Positions 16,975 through 26,332 of a stretch of DNA of 64,000 nucleotides are shown here, in pieces (within the stretch, counting starts at the first letter, position 1; the number at the start of each line of letters is the position of its first letter). Made by a program: the position numbers and the translations under genes. Under the pieces are notes generated by a model that was not told the DNA's origin, did not search any database, and saw only the letters and a list, made by a program, of their open reading frames with translations. The stretch covers positions 1 to 64,000 of the forward strand of contig NZ_SLUQ01000013.1 in assembly GCF_004345245.1 (NCBI RefSeq), in the 5' to 3' direction. The DNA comes from Rhizobium sp. BK251. Its GTDB lineage: Bacteria > Pseudomonadota > Alphaproteobacteria > Rhizobiales > Rhizobiaceae.

Positions 16975-17907
16975 TTAGGCTTCCAGCGGCTCGAGATGCT
17001 GTTCGATGAGCTGGCGCAGATGGGCATGCTGTTCGGGCAGTTTCAGAGCCTCGCCGAGATGGGCGGTGTCCTCGTCGCGGTTAAAGCCCGGCTCGTTCGT
17101 GGCGATTTCGAACAGCACACCACCCGGCGTGCGGAAATAGATCGCCCAGAAGTAGTCGCGGTCGATGACGGGCGTGACCTGGTGTCCGGTATCCATCAGC
17201 GCCTTGCGAACTTCGAGCTGCTTCGCGCGGTTCTCGACGGAGAAAGCGACATGGTGAACGGAACCGGCACCCGGCAGTGCGCGATTGATGTTCGGCATCG
17301 TTTCGATGTCGACGATGTCGGCACCGTTCCCGCCGGGCACTATGAAGCGCTTCACGCCATCCTTGGTATCGAGGAGCTGATAGCCCATGTATTTCAACAG
17401 TTCGGCGGTCGCGCCTTCGTCGCGCAGCCGCATGGAGACCGAGTGGAATCCGCGAATGGCGTGATCAGCGTCGATGCCGCCATGCGTCCAGGGCTGGCGG
17501 TCGTCGTCCTTGACTTCGACAAGCGCAAAGCCGTCGCCGTCAGGACCGGCAAAATGCAGGCGCTTCTGGCCGAAGGCTTCGTCCGTCTTGAGGCCGGTAA
17601 CGCCGAGGCCGGCGAGACGCTCGGTCCAGAAACCGGCGGAACCTTCCGGAACGGAGAAGACGGTCGTACCGACTTCGCCGGTGCCAGGACGGCCGCGCGG
17701 CATCTTCGGGAACGGGAAATAGGTCATGATCGTGCCCGGCGCACCCGTCTCGTCGCCGTAGTAGAGGTGATAGACATCCGGAGCGTCGAAGTTCACTGTC
17801 TTCTTTACGCGGCGCAGTCCGAGCGCATGGGTAAAGAACTGGTTGTTGGTGCGGGCATCCTCCGCCATGGACGTGACGTGGTGCAGGCCTTTGATCTGGT
17901 CGAGCAT
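16975..17907 (-). CDS. VOC-superfamily ring-cleaving dioxygenase (MhqO-like)
   Basis: A 310-residue protein with two vicinal-oxygen-chelate halves. Metal ligands are suggested by LHHVTS near residue 8, SVHHVAFSV near 217 and the Glu in GGVLFEIATNEPGF near 270. The family opens aromatic rings such as hydroquinones or catechols. The start at 17907 begins with MLDQIKGLHHVT, the usual family N-terminus, after an AAAGGG ribosome-binding site. It forms an operon with the downstream hydrolase. Confidence 0.88.
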   Translation of the reverse strand: MLDQIKGLHHVTSMAEDARTNNQFFTHALGLRRVKKTVNFDAPDVYHLYYGDETGAPGTIMTYFPFPKMPRGRPGTGEVGTTVFSVPEGSAGFWTERLAGLGVTGLKTDEAFGQKRLHFAGPDGDGFALVEVKDDDRQPWTHGGIDADHAIRGFHSVSMRLRDEGATAELLKYMGYQLLDTKDGVKRFIVPGGNGADIVDIETMPNINRALPGAGSVHHVAFSVENRAKQLEVRKALMDTGHQVTPVIDRDYFWAIYFRTPGGVLFEIATNEPGFNRDEDTAHLGEALKLPEQHAHLRQLIEQHLEPLEA

Positions 17908-18063
17908 TTTGGAACCCTTTCTTGCCCGCAAGCGGCGGGCATTTGCTTGACCCAAAGATGGTTCGTTGGCCGGCTCGGGCATAGCCCCCAATACCAGAAC
18001 GCATTGTCTCCTATTTTTGAACGACAGAGCGGAGCCGTTCAAAAAGGCGAGCGAATTCATCCT

Positions 18064-18765
18064 TCAGCTGGATTGTGGATTGGCGGGTAATTGCCAGTCG
18101 ATCGGCTCGCGGCCGCGTGACTTCAGGAACTCGTTCGCCTTCGAAAAGTGCCTGCAGCCGAAGAACCCGTTATGCGCGGAAAGCGGCGAAGGGTGCACCG
18201 TCTTCAGGACGAGATGCCGCGATGTATCGACGAAGGCAGCCTTGCGCTGCGCATAGGAGCCCCAGAGCATGAAGACGACGGAGTCGCATTCGTCATTGAC
18301 GACGCGGATGACAGCATCCGTGAAGCGCTCCCAACCCTTGCCCTGGTGTGACGCAGCACGCGCCTCCTCGACCGTCAGGACGCTGTTCAAGAGCAGCACG
18401 CCCTGGCGAGCCCAGCTTTCAAGAAAGCCATGGCGGGCCGGGGGAATGCCGAGATCCGCCTCCATCTCCTTGTAGATGTTCACCAGCGACGGCGGAATGC
18501 GCACGCCGGGGCGAACGCTGAAGCAGAGCCCATGCGCCTGGCCAAGTCCGTGATAGGGATCCTGCCCCAGGATAACGACCTTGACGCTTGAGAGCGGCGT
18601 AAGATCGAGCGCCCGGAAATATTCGGCGCCCTTTGGAAAGACGACCTTGCCCTGCTCTTTCTCTCCGATCAGGAAGGTCCTGAGCTGCTGCATGTACGGG
18701 CTGGCAAATTCGGGGAGAAGGGCTGCTCGCCAGCTTTCTTCGAGATTCACTTTGCTTTCAGACAT
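18064..18765 (-). CDS. ung: Uracil-DNA glycosylase
   Basis: Removes uracil from DNA in base excision repair. Both signature regions are present: GQDPYHG with the catalytic Asp (about residues 66-72) and HPSPLSAHNGFFG with the catalytic His near 193. The 233-residue length fits family 1 enzymes. It appears monocistronic, divergent from the polysaccharide-precursor genes. Confidence 0.95.
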   Translation of the reverse strand: MSESKVNLEESWRAALLPEFASPYMQQLRTFLIGEKEQGKVVFPKGAEYFRALDLTPLSSVKVVILGQDPYHGLGQAHGLCFSVRPGVRIPPSLVNIYKEMEADLGIPPARHGFLESWARQGVLLLNSVLTVEEARAASHQGKGWERFTDAVIRVVNDECDSVVFMLWGSYAQRKAAFVDTSRHLVLKTVHPSPLSAHNGFFGCRHFSKANEFLKSRGREPIDWQLPANPQSS

Positions 18766-19130
18766 GCCCGCCTCGATCGTTGCCGCTCGTCAGTCCTTCA
18801 TAGGCCCAGCCCCCTCGCCCCGGAAGGGTCGACATGGCGCTGAAGAACTCAAAAAACTGTTTTCCACTCTTTGCCGCTCGGTTTACATGAGATCGACCGA
18901 CTGCAGCCCCGCGCAAGGGTCGAAAGATGAAACGCGCCGCAGTTTCATGAACGGGACACGCTTCGGCGATACGGAGGAAACGAAATGCAAGAGCATCCCA
19001 ATTCTTGGAATGAAAAGCATAGTCGCTCGTGGCCTTAACTATGTGCTCGCGATAATATTTACATGGCTCGGAGCGATTGATAGGACTTCCTTGCTTTGCG
19101 GCCGACAGAACTGCCGGGATATATTTAAAG
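18766..19130. other. Gene-free stretch between ung and the phosphomannomutase gene
   Basis: 365 bp with no supported gene. It must hold the divergent promoters of ung and the phosphomannomutase gene. A TAATAT near 19053 may be a -10 element, but I cannot place a convincing -35. No large hairpin or repeat is seen. Confidence 0.4.
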
Positions 19131-20555
19131 ATGAAATTTGGAACTAGCGGCCTTCGCGGCCTTTCCGTCGATTTGAAGGGGCGAGCCTCCGCGCTCTACG
19201 CCACGGCCTTCGCGCGCCACCTGCTGGAAAGCGGGCAGGCAAAGGCGGGAGATCCGATTTTCATCGGCCGCGACTTCCGCGACTCGAGCCCGGAAATTTC
19301 GGCAACCTGCATTGGCGCGCTCGCACGCGCCGGCTTTCGCCCGGTCGATTGCGGGACCCTTCCGACACCGGCACTTGCCCTCTACAGCCTGCAGCACGGG
19401 GCCGCCTCGCTGATGATCACCGGATCGCATATCCCGGCGGATCGCAACGGCATCAAGTTCTACCGGCCGGACGGCGAGATCGCCAAACAGGACGAGACGG
19501 CGATCAGCAGCTTTGCCGACGCCATCGGAGGAGCCGATCAGGCGATCGACGAGGCTCGAGGCACCGCCGAGGATCAGTCCGGCCCCTGCGAGGAACTCTT
19601 CTTCGAGCGCAACGCCGCCCTGCTGCCCGGCGGCGCGCTCTCTGGCCTGAAGGTGGGCGTCTACCAGCACAGCACCGTTGCACGCGACCTTCTTGTACGG
19701 GTGCTACTGCACTACGGCGCCGATGTCGTGCCGCTCGGCAGGTCCGAAACGTTCATTCCGGTGGATACCGAGGCTGTCTCCGAGGACACGATCGCGCTGC
19801 TGCGCGGCTGGACAGCAGAGCACAGGCTCGACACCATCGTTTCCGCCGACGGCGACGGCGACCGACCGCTGGTTTCCAACGAAACGGGCGAGCCGCTGCG
19901 CGGCGACCTGCTTGGCCTGATCGCTGCGAATTTCCTGGAAGCGAAGGTGGTCGTCACCCCGGTCACATCAAACTCGGGCATCGAGGCCGCCGGGTCCTTC
20001 GCCGTCGTGCGCACACGCGTCGGATCGCCCTACGTCATTGCGGGCATGGACGAGGCTGTCGCCGGAGGCAAGAACCAGGTCATGGGCTTCGAGGCAAACG
20101 GCGGACTTCTCACCGCGACGCCCTTCACGATCAACGGTCAAGAGGCGCTTCCGCTGCCGACCCGCGACAGCTTCCTGCCGATACTTTCCACGCTTTATCT
20201 TGCCGCCACCCAGAAGAAGCCGCTTTCCGCCGTCGCCGCCGCCTATCGCATGCCTGTCGCAGCGGCAGACCGGCTGGAAAACTTCCCGGTCGAAACGAGC
20301 GCGCGGCTCATGACCCATCTGCGCCAATCCGACACCAATCTTGCAGCTTTCCTCGACCCGATCGGCCAGGTTGCCGCAAAGAGCGACATCGACGGACTTA
20401 GGGTCACGCTCGCCGACCGGCGCATCATCCATTTCCGCCCCTCCGGCAACGCACCCGAGATGCGCTGCTATGTCGAGGCCGAAACGGAAGAAGGCGCAAG
20501 AAGCCTCTTGCGGCAGGGGCTGGACACGATAAAGGACTGGGCGAAGGCCAACTAG
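19131..20555 (+). CDS. Phosphomannomutase-family phosphohexomutase (NoeK-like)
   Basis: A 474-residue alpha-D-phosphohexomutase, expected to interconvert mannose-6-phosphate and mannose-1-phosphate for GDP-mannose. Family segments: N-terminal KFGTSGLRG, the phosphoserine loop GSHIPADRNG near residues 98-108 (unlike the common TASHNP), metal-binding DGDGDRP near 239 and phosphate-binding RPSGNAPEMR near 436. The length and pairing with the next gene match rhizobial NoeK. The start at 19131 gives the canonical N-terminus. manC follows after 49 bp. Confidence 0.85.
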   Translation: MKFGTSGLRGLSVDLKGRASALYATAFARHLLESGQAKAGDPIFIGRDFRDSSPEISATCIGALARAGFRPVDCGTLPTPALALYSLQHGAASLMITGSHIPADRNGIKFYRPDGEIAKQDETAISSFADAIGGADQAIDEARGTAEDQSGPCEELFFERNAALLPGGALSGLKVGVYQHSTVARDLLVRVLLHYGADVVPLGRSETFIPVDTEAVSEDTIALLRGWTAEHRLDTIVSADGDGDRPLVSNETGEPLRGDLLGLIAANFLEAKVVVTPVTSNSGIEAAGSFAVVRTRVGSPYVIAGMDEAVAGGKNQVMGFEANGGLLTATPFTINGQEALPLPTRDSFLPILSTLYLAATQKKPLSAVAAAYRMPVAAADRLENFPVETSARLMTHLRQSDTNLAAFLDPIGQVAAKSDIDGLRVTLADRRIIHFRPSGNAPEMRCYVEAETEEGARSLLRQGLDTIKDWAKAN

Positions 20556-20604
20556 GCCGGCCAGCGCCCCCGCGACTCAAACGATTTCAGACAAAGGGAC
20601 CAAG

Positions 20605-22032
20605 ATGACGTCAAAGATAGTTCCGGTAATCATGGCTGGCGGCAAGGGAACGCGTCTTTGGCCGCTTTCGCGCGCAACGGCGCCGAAGCAGTTCATCCAG
20701 TTCATCGGCGACAAGACGCTCTTCCAGGAGACGCTTTCCCGTCTGGCCGATCCGGAGCTTTACGAAGCCCCGATCGTGGTTACCAACGAGGAGTTCCGGT
20801 TCCTCGTTGCCGAGCAGGCCCGCGAGGTTGGCGTAAAGCTCTCCGCAATGCTGCTTGAGCCGGTCGCCCGCAACACCGCGCCTGCCGTTGCCGCCGCGGC
20901 TACTCTCGCTTCCGATCTCTTCGGCGACAAGGCAATCATCCAGGTTCTGGCCTCCGACCACGAGATCGTTGCCGACAAAAGCTACTACGACTGTATCCGC
21001 ATTGCCCGCGACACAGCCGCCAAGGGCAAGCTGGTGACCTTCGGCATCAGCCCCACCGAGCCCGCGACCGGCTACGGCTACATCGAGATCGGCGACAAAC
21101 TGCCTGAGGGCGCCCACGCGGTGAAGCGCTTCATCGAAAAGCCCGCGCTGGAGAAGGCGCAGAAGATGCTCGAAGCCGGCGACTTCTACTGGAACTCCGG
21201 CATGTTCATGTTCTCCATCCCGCAGCTCGTCAGCGAACTGACCGAATATGCGCCGAATGTGCTCAAGGCCGTGGGCAAGTCCGTCTCCAAGGCCGTGCGG
21301 GACCTCGATTTCATCAGGCTCGACGCCGACGCCTTTGCCAAGTGCCCGGACATCTCGATCGACTATGCGCTCATGGAAAAGACGCCGAACGCGGCCATCG
21401 TCCCCTCGCCGTTCAAGTGGTCGGATCTCGGAAGCTGGGATTCCGTCTGGAAGACGGGCACGCGCGATGAGAGCGGCAACGTCGCGACCGGCAGCACCAC
21501 GCTGGTCAACACCAGGAACTCGCTTGTGATGTCCCATGGCGTGCATCTCGCGGTCCAGGGCCTCGACGATGTCGCGGTCATCGCCAGCGAAGACGCTGTC
21601 TATGTCGGCCACCTCAAGGACAGCCAGGATGTGGGCAAGCTGGTCAAGCTGCTCGCCAACGCTCCCGCCACCTCGAAGCTGACGGAAACGCATCCGACTT
21701 CGTATCGCCCCTGGGGCGGCTACACATCGATCCTCAACGGCGACCGTTTCCAGGTGAAGCGCATCTTCGTGCTCCCCGGCAAGAAGCTGTCCCTGCAGAA
21801 GCATCACCACCGTTCGGAACATTGGATCGTCGTCAAGGGAACGGCCGAGGTGACGATCGGCGAGAACGTACAGATGCTGCGCGAGAACGAATCCGTCTAT
21901 ATCCCGCTCGGCGAGATCCATCGCCTTGCCAATCCGGGCAAGATCATGCTGGAACTCATCGAGGTCCAGACCGGTTCTTACCTCGGTGAAGACGATATCA
22001 TCCGCATCGTCGACGAATTCGGCAGACACTGA
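20605..22032 (+). CDS. manC: Mannose-1-phosphate guanylyltransferase / mannose-6-phosphate isomerase
   Basis: A 475-residue type II bifunctional enzyme. The N-terminal nucleotidyltransferase carries MAGGKGTRLWPLSR (about 10-23) and FIEKPALEKAQ; the C-terminal cupin isomerase starts near RPWGGY (about 370) and contains the QKHHHRSEHW metal site. It makes GDP-mannose from mannose-1-phosphate supplied by the previous gene's product. Rhizobial homologues are also called noeJ. Same strand as the mutase and epimerase genes, so probably one surface-polysaccharide precursor block. Confidence 0.92.
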   Translation: MTSKIVPVIMAGGKGTRLWPLSRATAPKQFIQFIGDKTLFQETLSRLADPELYEAPIVVTNEEFRFLVAEQAREVGVKLSAMLLEPVARNTAPAVAAAATLASDLFGDKAIIQVLASDHEIVADKSYYDCIRIARDTAAKGKLVTFGISPTEPATGYGYIEIGDKLPEGAHAVKRFIEKPALEKAQKMLEAGDFYWNSGMFMFSIPQLVSELTEYAPNVLKAVGKSVSKAVRDLDFIRLDADAFAKCPDISIDYALMEKTPNAAIVPSPFKWSDLGSWDSVWKTGTRDESGNVATGSTTLVNTRNSLVMSHGVHLAVQGLDDVAVIASEDAVYVGHLKDSQDVGKLVKLLANAPATSKLTETHPTSYRPWGGYTSILNGDRFQVKRIFVLPGKKLSLQKHHHRSEHWIVVKGTAEVTIGENVQMLRENESVYIPLGEIHRLANPGKIMLELIEVQTGSYLGEDDIIRIVDEFGRH

Positions 22033-22238
22033 CGCGGGCGGCGCCGGCCAGGTCGGATAGAAGGGTGATCGCCTGATATGGCGCGCCCTTTCGATGCCTG
22101 CAGGAACAAATGACGCAATCCGTCTCCGGGCGATAGCCGAACGCACCGAAGCCATGATAACTGTCGCGAATCGGATAAGGCTCCTCGCGTGGGCCCTCCG
22201 TCGTCTTTTGGTCGGCAGGAAGGCTGAAGGAAACGGGA

Positions 22239-23267
22239 ATGCGCTATTTTATCACCGGCACTGCGGGTTTCATCGGCTTCCACCTGGCCCGCAGGCTGCT
22301 GCAGGATGGGCATGACGTGGTGGGCTTTGACGGCCTGACGCCCTACTACAACGTCAAGCTGAAGCAGATGCGGCACGCCGCTCTCTCGCAGTTTCCGTCC
22401 TTTCGCCCCGTTATCGCCATGCTGGAGGACCGCGGCGCTGTCGAAGTGGCATTCGAGATCGCACAACCGGACATCGTCGTTCATCTCGCAGCGCAGGCGG
22501 GCGTCCGCTATAGCCTGGAAAATCCCAAAGCCTACCTGGACTCGAACGTCATGGGATCCTGGAACGTCCTGGAACTGGCGCAGCGCGCAAATGTGCGCCA
22601 TCTCATGATGGCATCCACGTCGTCGATCTACGGCGCAAATCCTGACGTGCCCTTCCGCGAGATCGACAGGACGGACGAACCGCTCACGATCTACGCTGCC
22701 ACGAAGAAGGCCATGGAGCTGATGGCCCACAGCCATTCGCATCTCTACAAGCTCCCCGTCACCGCATTTCGCTTCTTCACCGTCTATGGTCCCTGGGGCC
22801 GCCCGGACATGGCGCTCTTCAAGTTCGTGAAAGCCATGCTCGACGACGAGCCGATCGAGATCTATGGCGAGGGCAAGATGAGCCGCGACTTCACCTATAT
22901 CGACGATCTCGTCGAAGGGATCGTCCGGCTTTCTGCCATTGTGCCGTCGGAGGAAAACCGGGTTATCGCCGAGGGGGTGGCCGACAGCCTGTCGCACCAG
23001 GCACCGTTCCGCGTCGTCAACATCGGCGGCGGGCAGCCCATCAGCCTTCTCGATTTCGTCGAGACAGTGGAGGCCGCGCTCGGCAGGCGGGCACAGCGCA
23101 AGATGCTGCCCATGCAGAAGGGCGACGTGCCGCGCACTTTTGCGAGCCCCGCGCTCCTCGAAAACCTGACGGGATACAAACCCGGGACGGGCCTTGCGAC
23201 GGGCGTCAAGGCTTTCGTGGACTGGTATCTCGAGGCCCGGCCCGAGATCGAGTCCAGTCCGGCCTGA
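22239..23267 (+). CDS. lpsL: UDP-glucuronate 4-epimerase (LpsL-type)
   Basis: An extended short-chain dehydrogenase that converts UDP-glucuronate to UDP-galacturonate for lipopolysaccharide and capsule. It shows the NAD-binding GTAGFIG (residues 7-13), ASTSSIYG near 127 and the catalytic YAATK (about 150-154), plus GRPDMALFKF typical of glucuronate epimerases. The 342-residue length and N-terminus match Sinorhizobium LpsL. A 206-bp gap separates it from manC, so it may have its own promoter. Confidence 0.85.
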   Translation: MRYFITGTAGFIGFHLARRLLQDGHDVVGFDGLTPYYNVKLKQMRHAALSQFPSFRPVIAMLEDRGAVEVAFEIAQPDIVVHLAAQAGVRYSLENPKAYLDSNVMGSWNVLELAQRANVRHLMMASTSSIYGANPDVPFREIDRTDEPLTIYAATKKAMELMAHSHSHLYKLPVTAFRFFTVYGPWGRPDMALFKFVKAMLDDEPIEIYGEGKMSRDFTYIDDLVEGIVRLSAIVPSEENRVIAEGVADSLSHQAPFRVVNIGGGQPISLLDFVETVEAALGRRAQRKMLPMQKGDVPRTFASPALLENLTGYKPGTGLATGVKAFVDWYLEARPEIESSPA

Positions 23268-23325
23268 AACGGCTCGACGGACCGCATCGCGACCTCGGCA
23301 GGCAACAAGCCTCGCATCGCAGCCG

Positions 23326-25110
23326 TCAGTGATTGTGCCTGGGCGGCCGCTGGGCGATCTTGCGGAATTCCGTCGCGCCTTCCAGCACTGCGCCATCGGA
23401 AAGCTGCGTCACCGAGCGGCGGTAAATTTGCTGCCAGGGTGTCGCGTCGGCCGGCACGGGCGGGATGCCGTCTGCCTTCCGCCTCTCGATTTCCGCCTCC
23501 TCCACCAGCATGTCGCAGCGTCCTTTGTTGAAGTCGATGCGAATCCTGTCGCCGGTGCGGAGCCATGCAAGGCCTCCGCCCGCAGCACTCTCGGGCGACG
23601 CATTGAGGATCGAAGGGCTGTCGGCCGTCCCCGATTGGCGTCCGTCACCGATCGTCGGCAGGCTGGTGATGCCCCGCTTCAGGAGCGCGTCCGGCGGCTG
23701 CATGTTGACGACCTCGGCGGAGCCGGGCCAGCCGAGCGGGCCGGCGCCGCGAATGCACAGGATGGTATTCTCGTCGATGCCGAGCGCCGGATCGTTGATG
23801 CGCGCGTGGTAGTCCTCCGAGCCATCGAAGACCACGGCCTTGCCCTCAAAGACGCCTTCATGGCCGGGCTCCTGCAGATAGCGGCGCCGAAACTCGTCCG
23901 AGACGACGCTCATCTTCATGATGGCGAAATCAAAGAGGTTTCCCTTGAGCACGAGAAAGCCGGCGCGTTCCCTTAGAGGCTCGGCGAAGGGGCGGATGAC
24001 CTCGCGGTCGATCGATTCACGGCCCTCCAGGTTCTCCGCCATCGTCTTGCCGGTGACCGTCGGACAGTCGCCATCGAGCTTGCCCACCTGCAACAACTCC
24101 CACATGATCGCGGGCACGCCGCCGGCGCGATGGAACCGCTCGCCGAGATAGGCGCCGGCCGGCTGGACATTGGCGAGCAACGGAATGTCATAGCCATGCA
24201 CCTGCCAGTCGTCGGGATACAGCTCGACGCCGGCGTGCTTCGCCATTGCCGCCAGATGCGGCTGGGCATTTGTAGAGCCGCCGATCGCGGAGTTGACGCG
24301 GATCGCATTCAGGAAAGCGTTGCGCGTCAGGATGTCGGAGGGCTTGATGTCCTCGAGCACCAGCTCCACGGCACGCCGGCCAGTGCGGTAGGCCATCTGC
24401 CCGCGCTCGCGATAGGCGCCGGGAATCGCGGCGCAGCCGGTCAGTGACATGCCGAGAGCCTCGGCCATGGCGTTCATCGTCGAAGCCGTGCCCATCGTGT
24501 TGCAATGGCCGACGGACGGCGCGGAATCGAGCGCCGCCTCGAAGAACTCCTGCTCGTTGATCGTGCCGGCGGCGAGCTTGCGCCGCGAACGCCAGATCAC
24601 GGTCGCCGAACCGACCAGCTCGCCATTGTGCCAGCCGTCGAGCATCGGCCCACCGGAGAAAACGATCGCCGGGATGTCGACGGTCGAGGCTGCCATCAGG
24701 GCCGAGGGCGTGGTCTTGTCGCAGCCGGTGGTGAGCACCACGCCATCGATAGGGTAGCCGTAGAGTATCTCGACTAGGCCGAGGTAGGCGAGGTTTCGGT
24801 CGAGTGCGGCGGTCGGCCGCTTGCAGTTCTCGAACATCGGATGCGTCGGAAACTCGATCGGAATTCCACCGGCGTCACGGATGCCGTCACGAACGCGCTT
24901 GGCGAGGTCGAGGTGGTGCCGATTGCACGGATTGAGGTCGCTGCCGCTCTGGGCAATGCCGATGACCGGTTTTCCGGAACGCAGTTCCTCCGGCGTGATG
25001 CCGTAGTTCATGAAGCGCTCCAGATAGAGCGCCGTCAGATCGATATGATCCGGATTGTCGAACCAGTCCTGTGAACGCAGACGACGCCCCGGCTTCTTTG
25101 CTTCGGTCAT
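23326..25110 (-). CDS. IlvD/Edd-family sugar-acid dehydratase
   Basis: A 594-residue iron-sulfur dehydratase. Three Cys at 62 (PCNRH), 130 (TTGCDKT) and 203 (GHCNTMG) have the spacing seen in the [2Fe-2S] pentonate dehydratases (L-arabinonate/D-xylonate type), so it probably removes water from an aldonic acid to give a 2-keto-3-deoxy sugar acid. It could be confused with dihydroxy-acid dehydratase IlvD, but the context favours sugar acids. It lies 2 bp after the stop of the upstream oxidoreductase gene, in one operon. Confidence 0.85.
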   Translation of the reverse strand: MTEAKKPGRRLRSQDWFDNPDHIDLTALYLERFMNYGITPEELRSGKPVIGIAQSGSDLNPCNRHHLDLAKRVRDGIRDAGGIPIEFPTHPMFENCKRPTAALDRNLAYLGLVEILYGYPIDGVVLTTGCDKTTPSALMAASTVDIPAIVFSGGPMLDGWHNGELVGSATVIWRSRRKLAAGTINEQEFFEAALDSAPSVGHCNTMGTASTMNAMAEALGMSLTGCAAIPGAYRERGQMAYRTGRRAVELVLEDIKPSDILTRNAFLNAIRVNSAIGGSTNAQPHLAAMAKHAGVELYPDDWQVHGYDIPLLANVQPAGAYLGERFHRAGGVPAIMWELLQVGKLDGDCPTVTGKTMAENLEGRESIDREVIRPFAEPLRERAGFLVLKGNLFDFAIMKMSVVSDEFRRRYLQEPGHEGVFEGKAVVFDGSEDYHARINDPALGIDENTILCIRGAGPLGWPGSAEVVNMQPPDALLKRGITSLPTIGDGRQSGTADSPSILNASPESAAGGGLAWLRTGDRIRIDFNKGRCDMLVEEAEIERRKADGIPPVPADATPWQQIYRRSVTQLSDGAVLEGATEFRKIAQRPPRHNH

Positions 25111-25112
25111 GA

Positions 25113-26024
25113 CTACGGCTGTTCCTTTTTGCGGGAATTCATGGATTCGAGATGCAGCAGCAGGCCGCTGTGGTCCCTCTCTCCGCCTCCGTCCGCAACG
25201 AAGTCGGAGAACGCTTTCTGGACCGTCTCGGTGAGCGGCAGTGTCAGCGAGAGGGCTTCGGCGACGGCGAGCACGGCGTTGAGGTCCTTGAGCTGGTTGT
25301 TCGACGATCCGCCTGGCGTGAATTCGCGATCAACCATCCTCTTGCCATGCAGCTCAAGGATACGGCTCTCCGCGAAGCCTCCGCGGATGGCGTTGCGAAA
25401 CGCCTCCGGCGAGCCGCCGCCCGCTTCGATCAGCATCATCGCCTCCGCGACCGCGCCGATGGTGACGGCGACAATTTGCTGGTTACCGAGCTTGGCAAGC
25501 TGGCCGGATCCGCTGGGACCGACATGGGTGACGCGGCCCATTGCCGCGAAGACATCCGCAAGCTCCTCGACGTCCGCTGCATTGCCTCCGGCCATGATGG
25601 CGAGCGTTCCAGCCGTTGCGCCGACCACGCCGCCCGAGACCGGTGCGTCGATATGGCGGATCCCGAGCTGCGACAATCGCTCCGAATGTGACTGCGCTAC
25701 AGCCGGCGGGATCGAGCTCATGTCGATGATGACCGCCCCGCGTTCCAGCTCATCCGCTACGCCATGATCGAAAAGCACCTCTCCCACGGCGGCTGCGTTT
25801 GTCAGCATGGTGACGACGACAGGGGCGCCTCGGGCAGCCTCGACGGCGCTCGCCGCAATGGTCGCTCCATCGCCAGCCAGAGGCTCGGCCTTCCTTGGAT
25901 CGCGGTTCCAGGCACTGAGTGAAAAACCTGCGCCGAGCAGCCGCCGCGCCATCGGGGCTCCCATGAGCCCGGTCCCGAGAAAGGCGATCCGCCGTGTTCC
26001 TCCGGCGCCTGCCGTTCCTGTCAT
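25113..26024 (-). CDS. 3-hydroxyisobutyrate dehydrogenase-family oxidoreductase
   Basis: A 303-residue beta-hydroxyacid dehydrogenase. Rossmann motif GTGLMGAPMA near residues 17-26, substrate-binding DAPVSGG near 125 and the catalytic Lys region KLGNQQIV near 172. The family oxidises 3-hydroxyacids or reduces semialdehydes such as tartronate semialdehyde. The operon with a sugar-acid dehydratase suggests a place in sugar-acid catabolism. No kinase, aldolase or transporter gene accompanies the pair. Confidence 0.85.
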   Translation of the reverse strand: MTGTAGAGGTRRIAFLGTGLMGAPMARRLLGAGFSLSAWNRDPRKAEPLAGDGATIAASAVEAARGAPVVVTMLTNAAAVGEVLFDHGVADELERGAVIIDMSSIPPAVAQSHSERLSQLGIRHIDAPVSGGVVGATAGTLAIMAGGNAADVEELADVFAAMGRVTHVGPSGSGQLAKLGNQQIVAVTIGAVAEAMMLIEAGGGSPEAFRNAIRGGFAESRILELHGKRMVDREFTPGGSSNNQLKDLNAVLAVAEALSLTLPLTETVQKAFSDFVADGGGERDHSGLLLHLESMNSRKKEQP

Positions 26025-26332
26025 CGGTTGCCTCCCAGCTTGTCGCCGCTTGGGACACGGGCGATCTTGCCTGAACAGCTTGCCGCCACGAATCCGATCG
26101 ACTGCCTACATGGTGGGAACGCGCGCTCCTCACGCAACGTCACCCCCATGAACTTGTCAGATAAGCCCCTTGCCTTGACTTGCATAGAGGCTTGCCGGAA
26201 ATGGGGCCAAGGCAAATGGAAAAACTCCTTTTCCGCAAGGGCCATTTTGCGCGAACCGCACGTCGGGCGTGATGCCGAACGAAAAAGGGCGGGACCATGG
26301 TTCCGCCCTCGTTTTTCCGGAAAGCCCGCTGC
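26025..26332. other. Gene-free stretch upstream of the oxidoreductase-dehydratase operon
   Basis: 308 bp holding the promoter of the minus-strand operon and, at its right end, the RND pump terminator. TTGCCTTG near 26169 is mirrored by CAAGGCAA near 26210, a possible operator. No gene is supported. Confidence 0.4.
26282..26315 (-). terminator. Rho-independent terminator of the first RND pump gene
   Basis: A 10-bp stem (GGGCGGAACC pairing with GGTCCCGCCC, one G-T pair) followed on the minus strand by TTTTTC, 18 bp past the stop of the transporter gene. A T-run also exists on the plus side, so it may act both ways. Confidence 0.85.

Noticed and set aside
16231..18090. Open frame of about 620 codons on the plus strand across the hydrolase and dioxygenase genes
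   Set aside because: Spans two real genes and their gap on the other strand; no protein-like motif.
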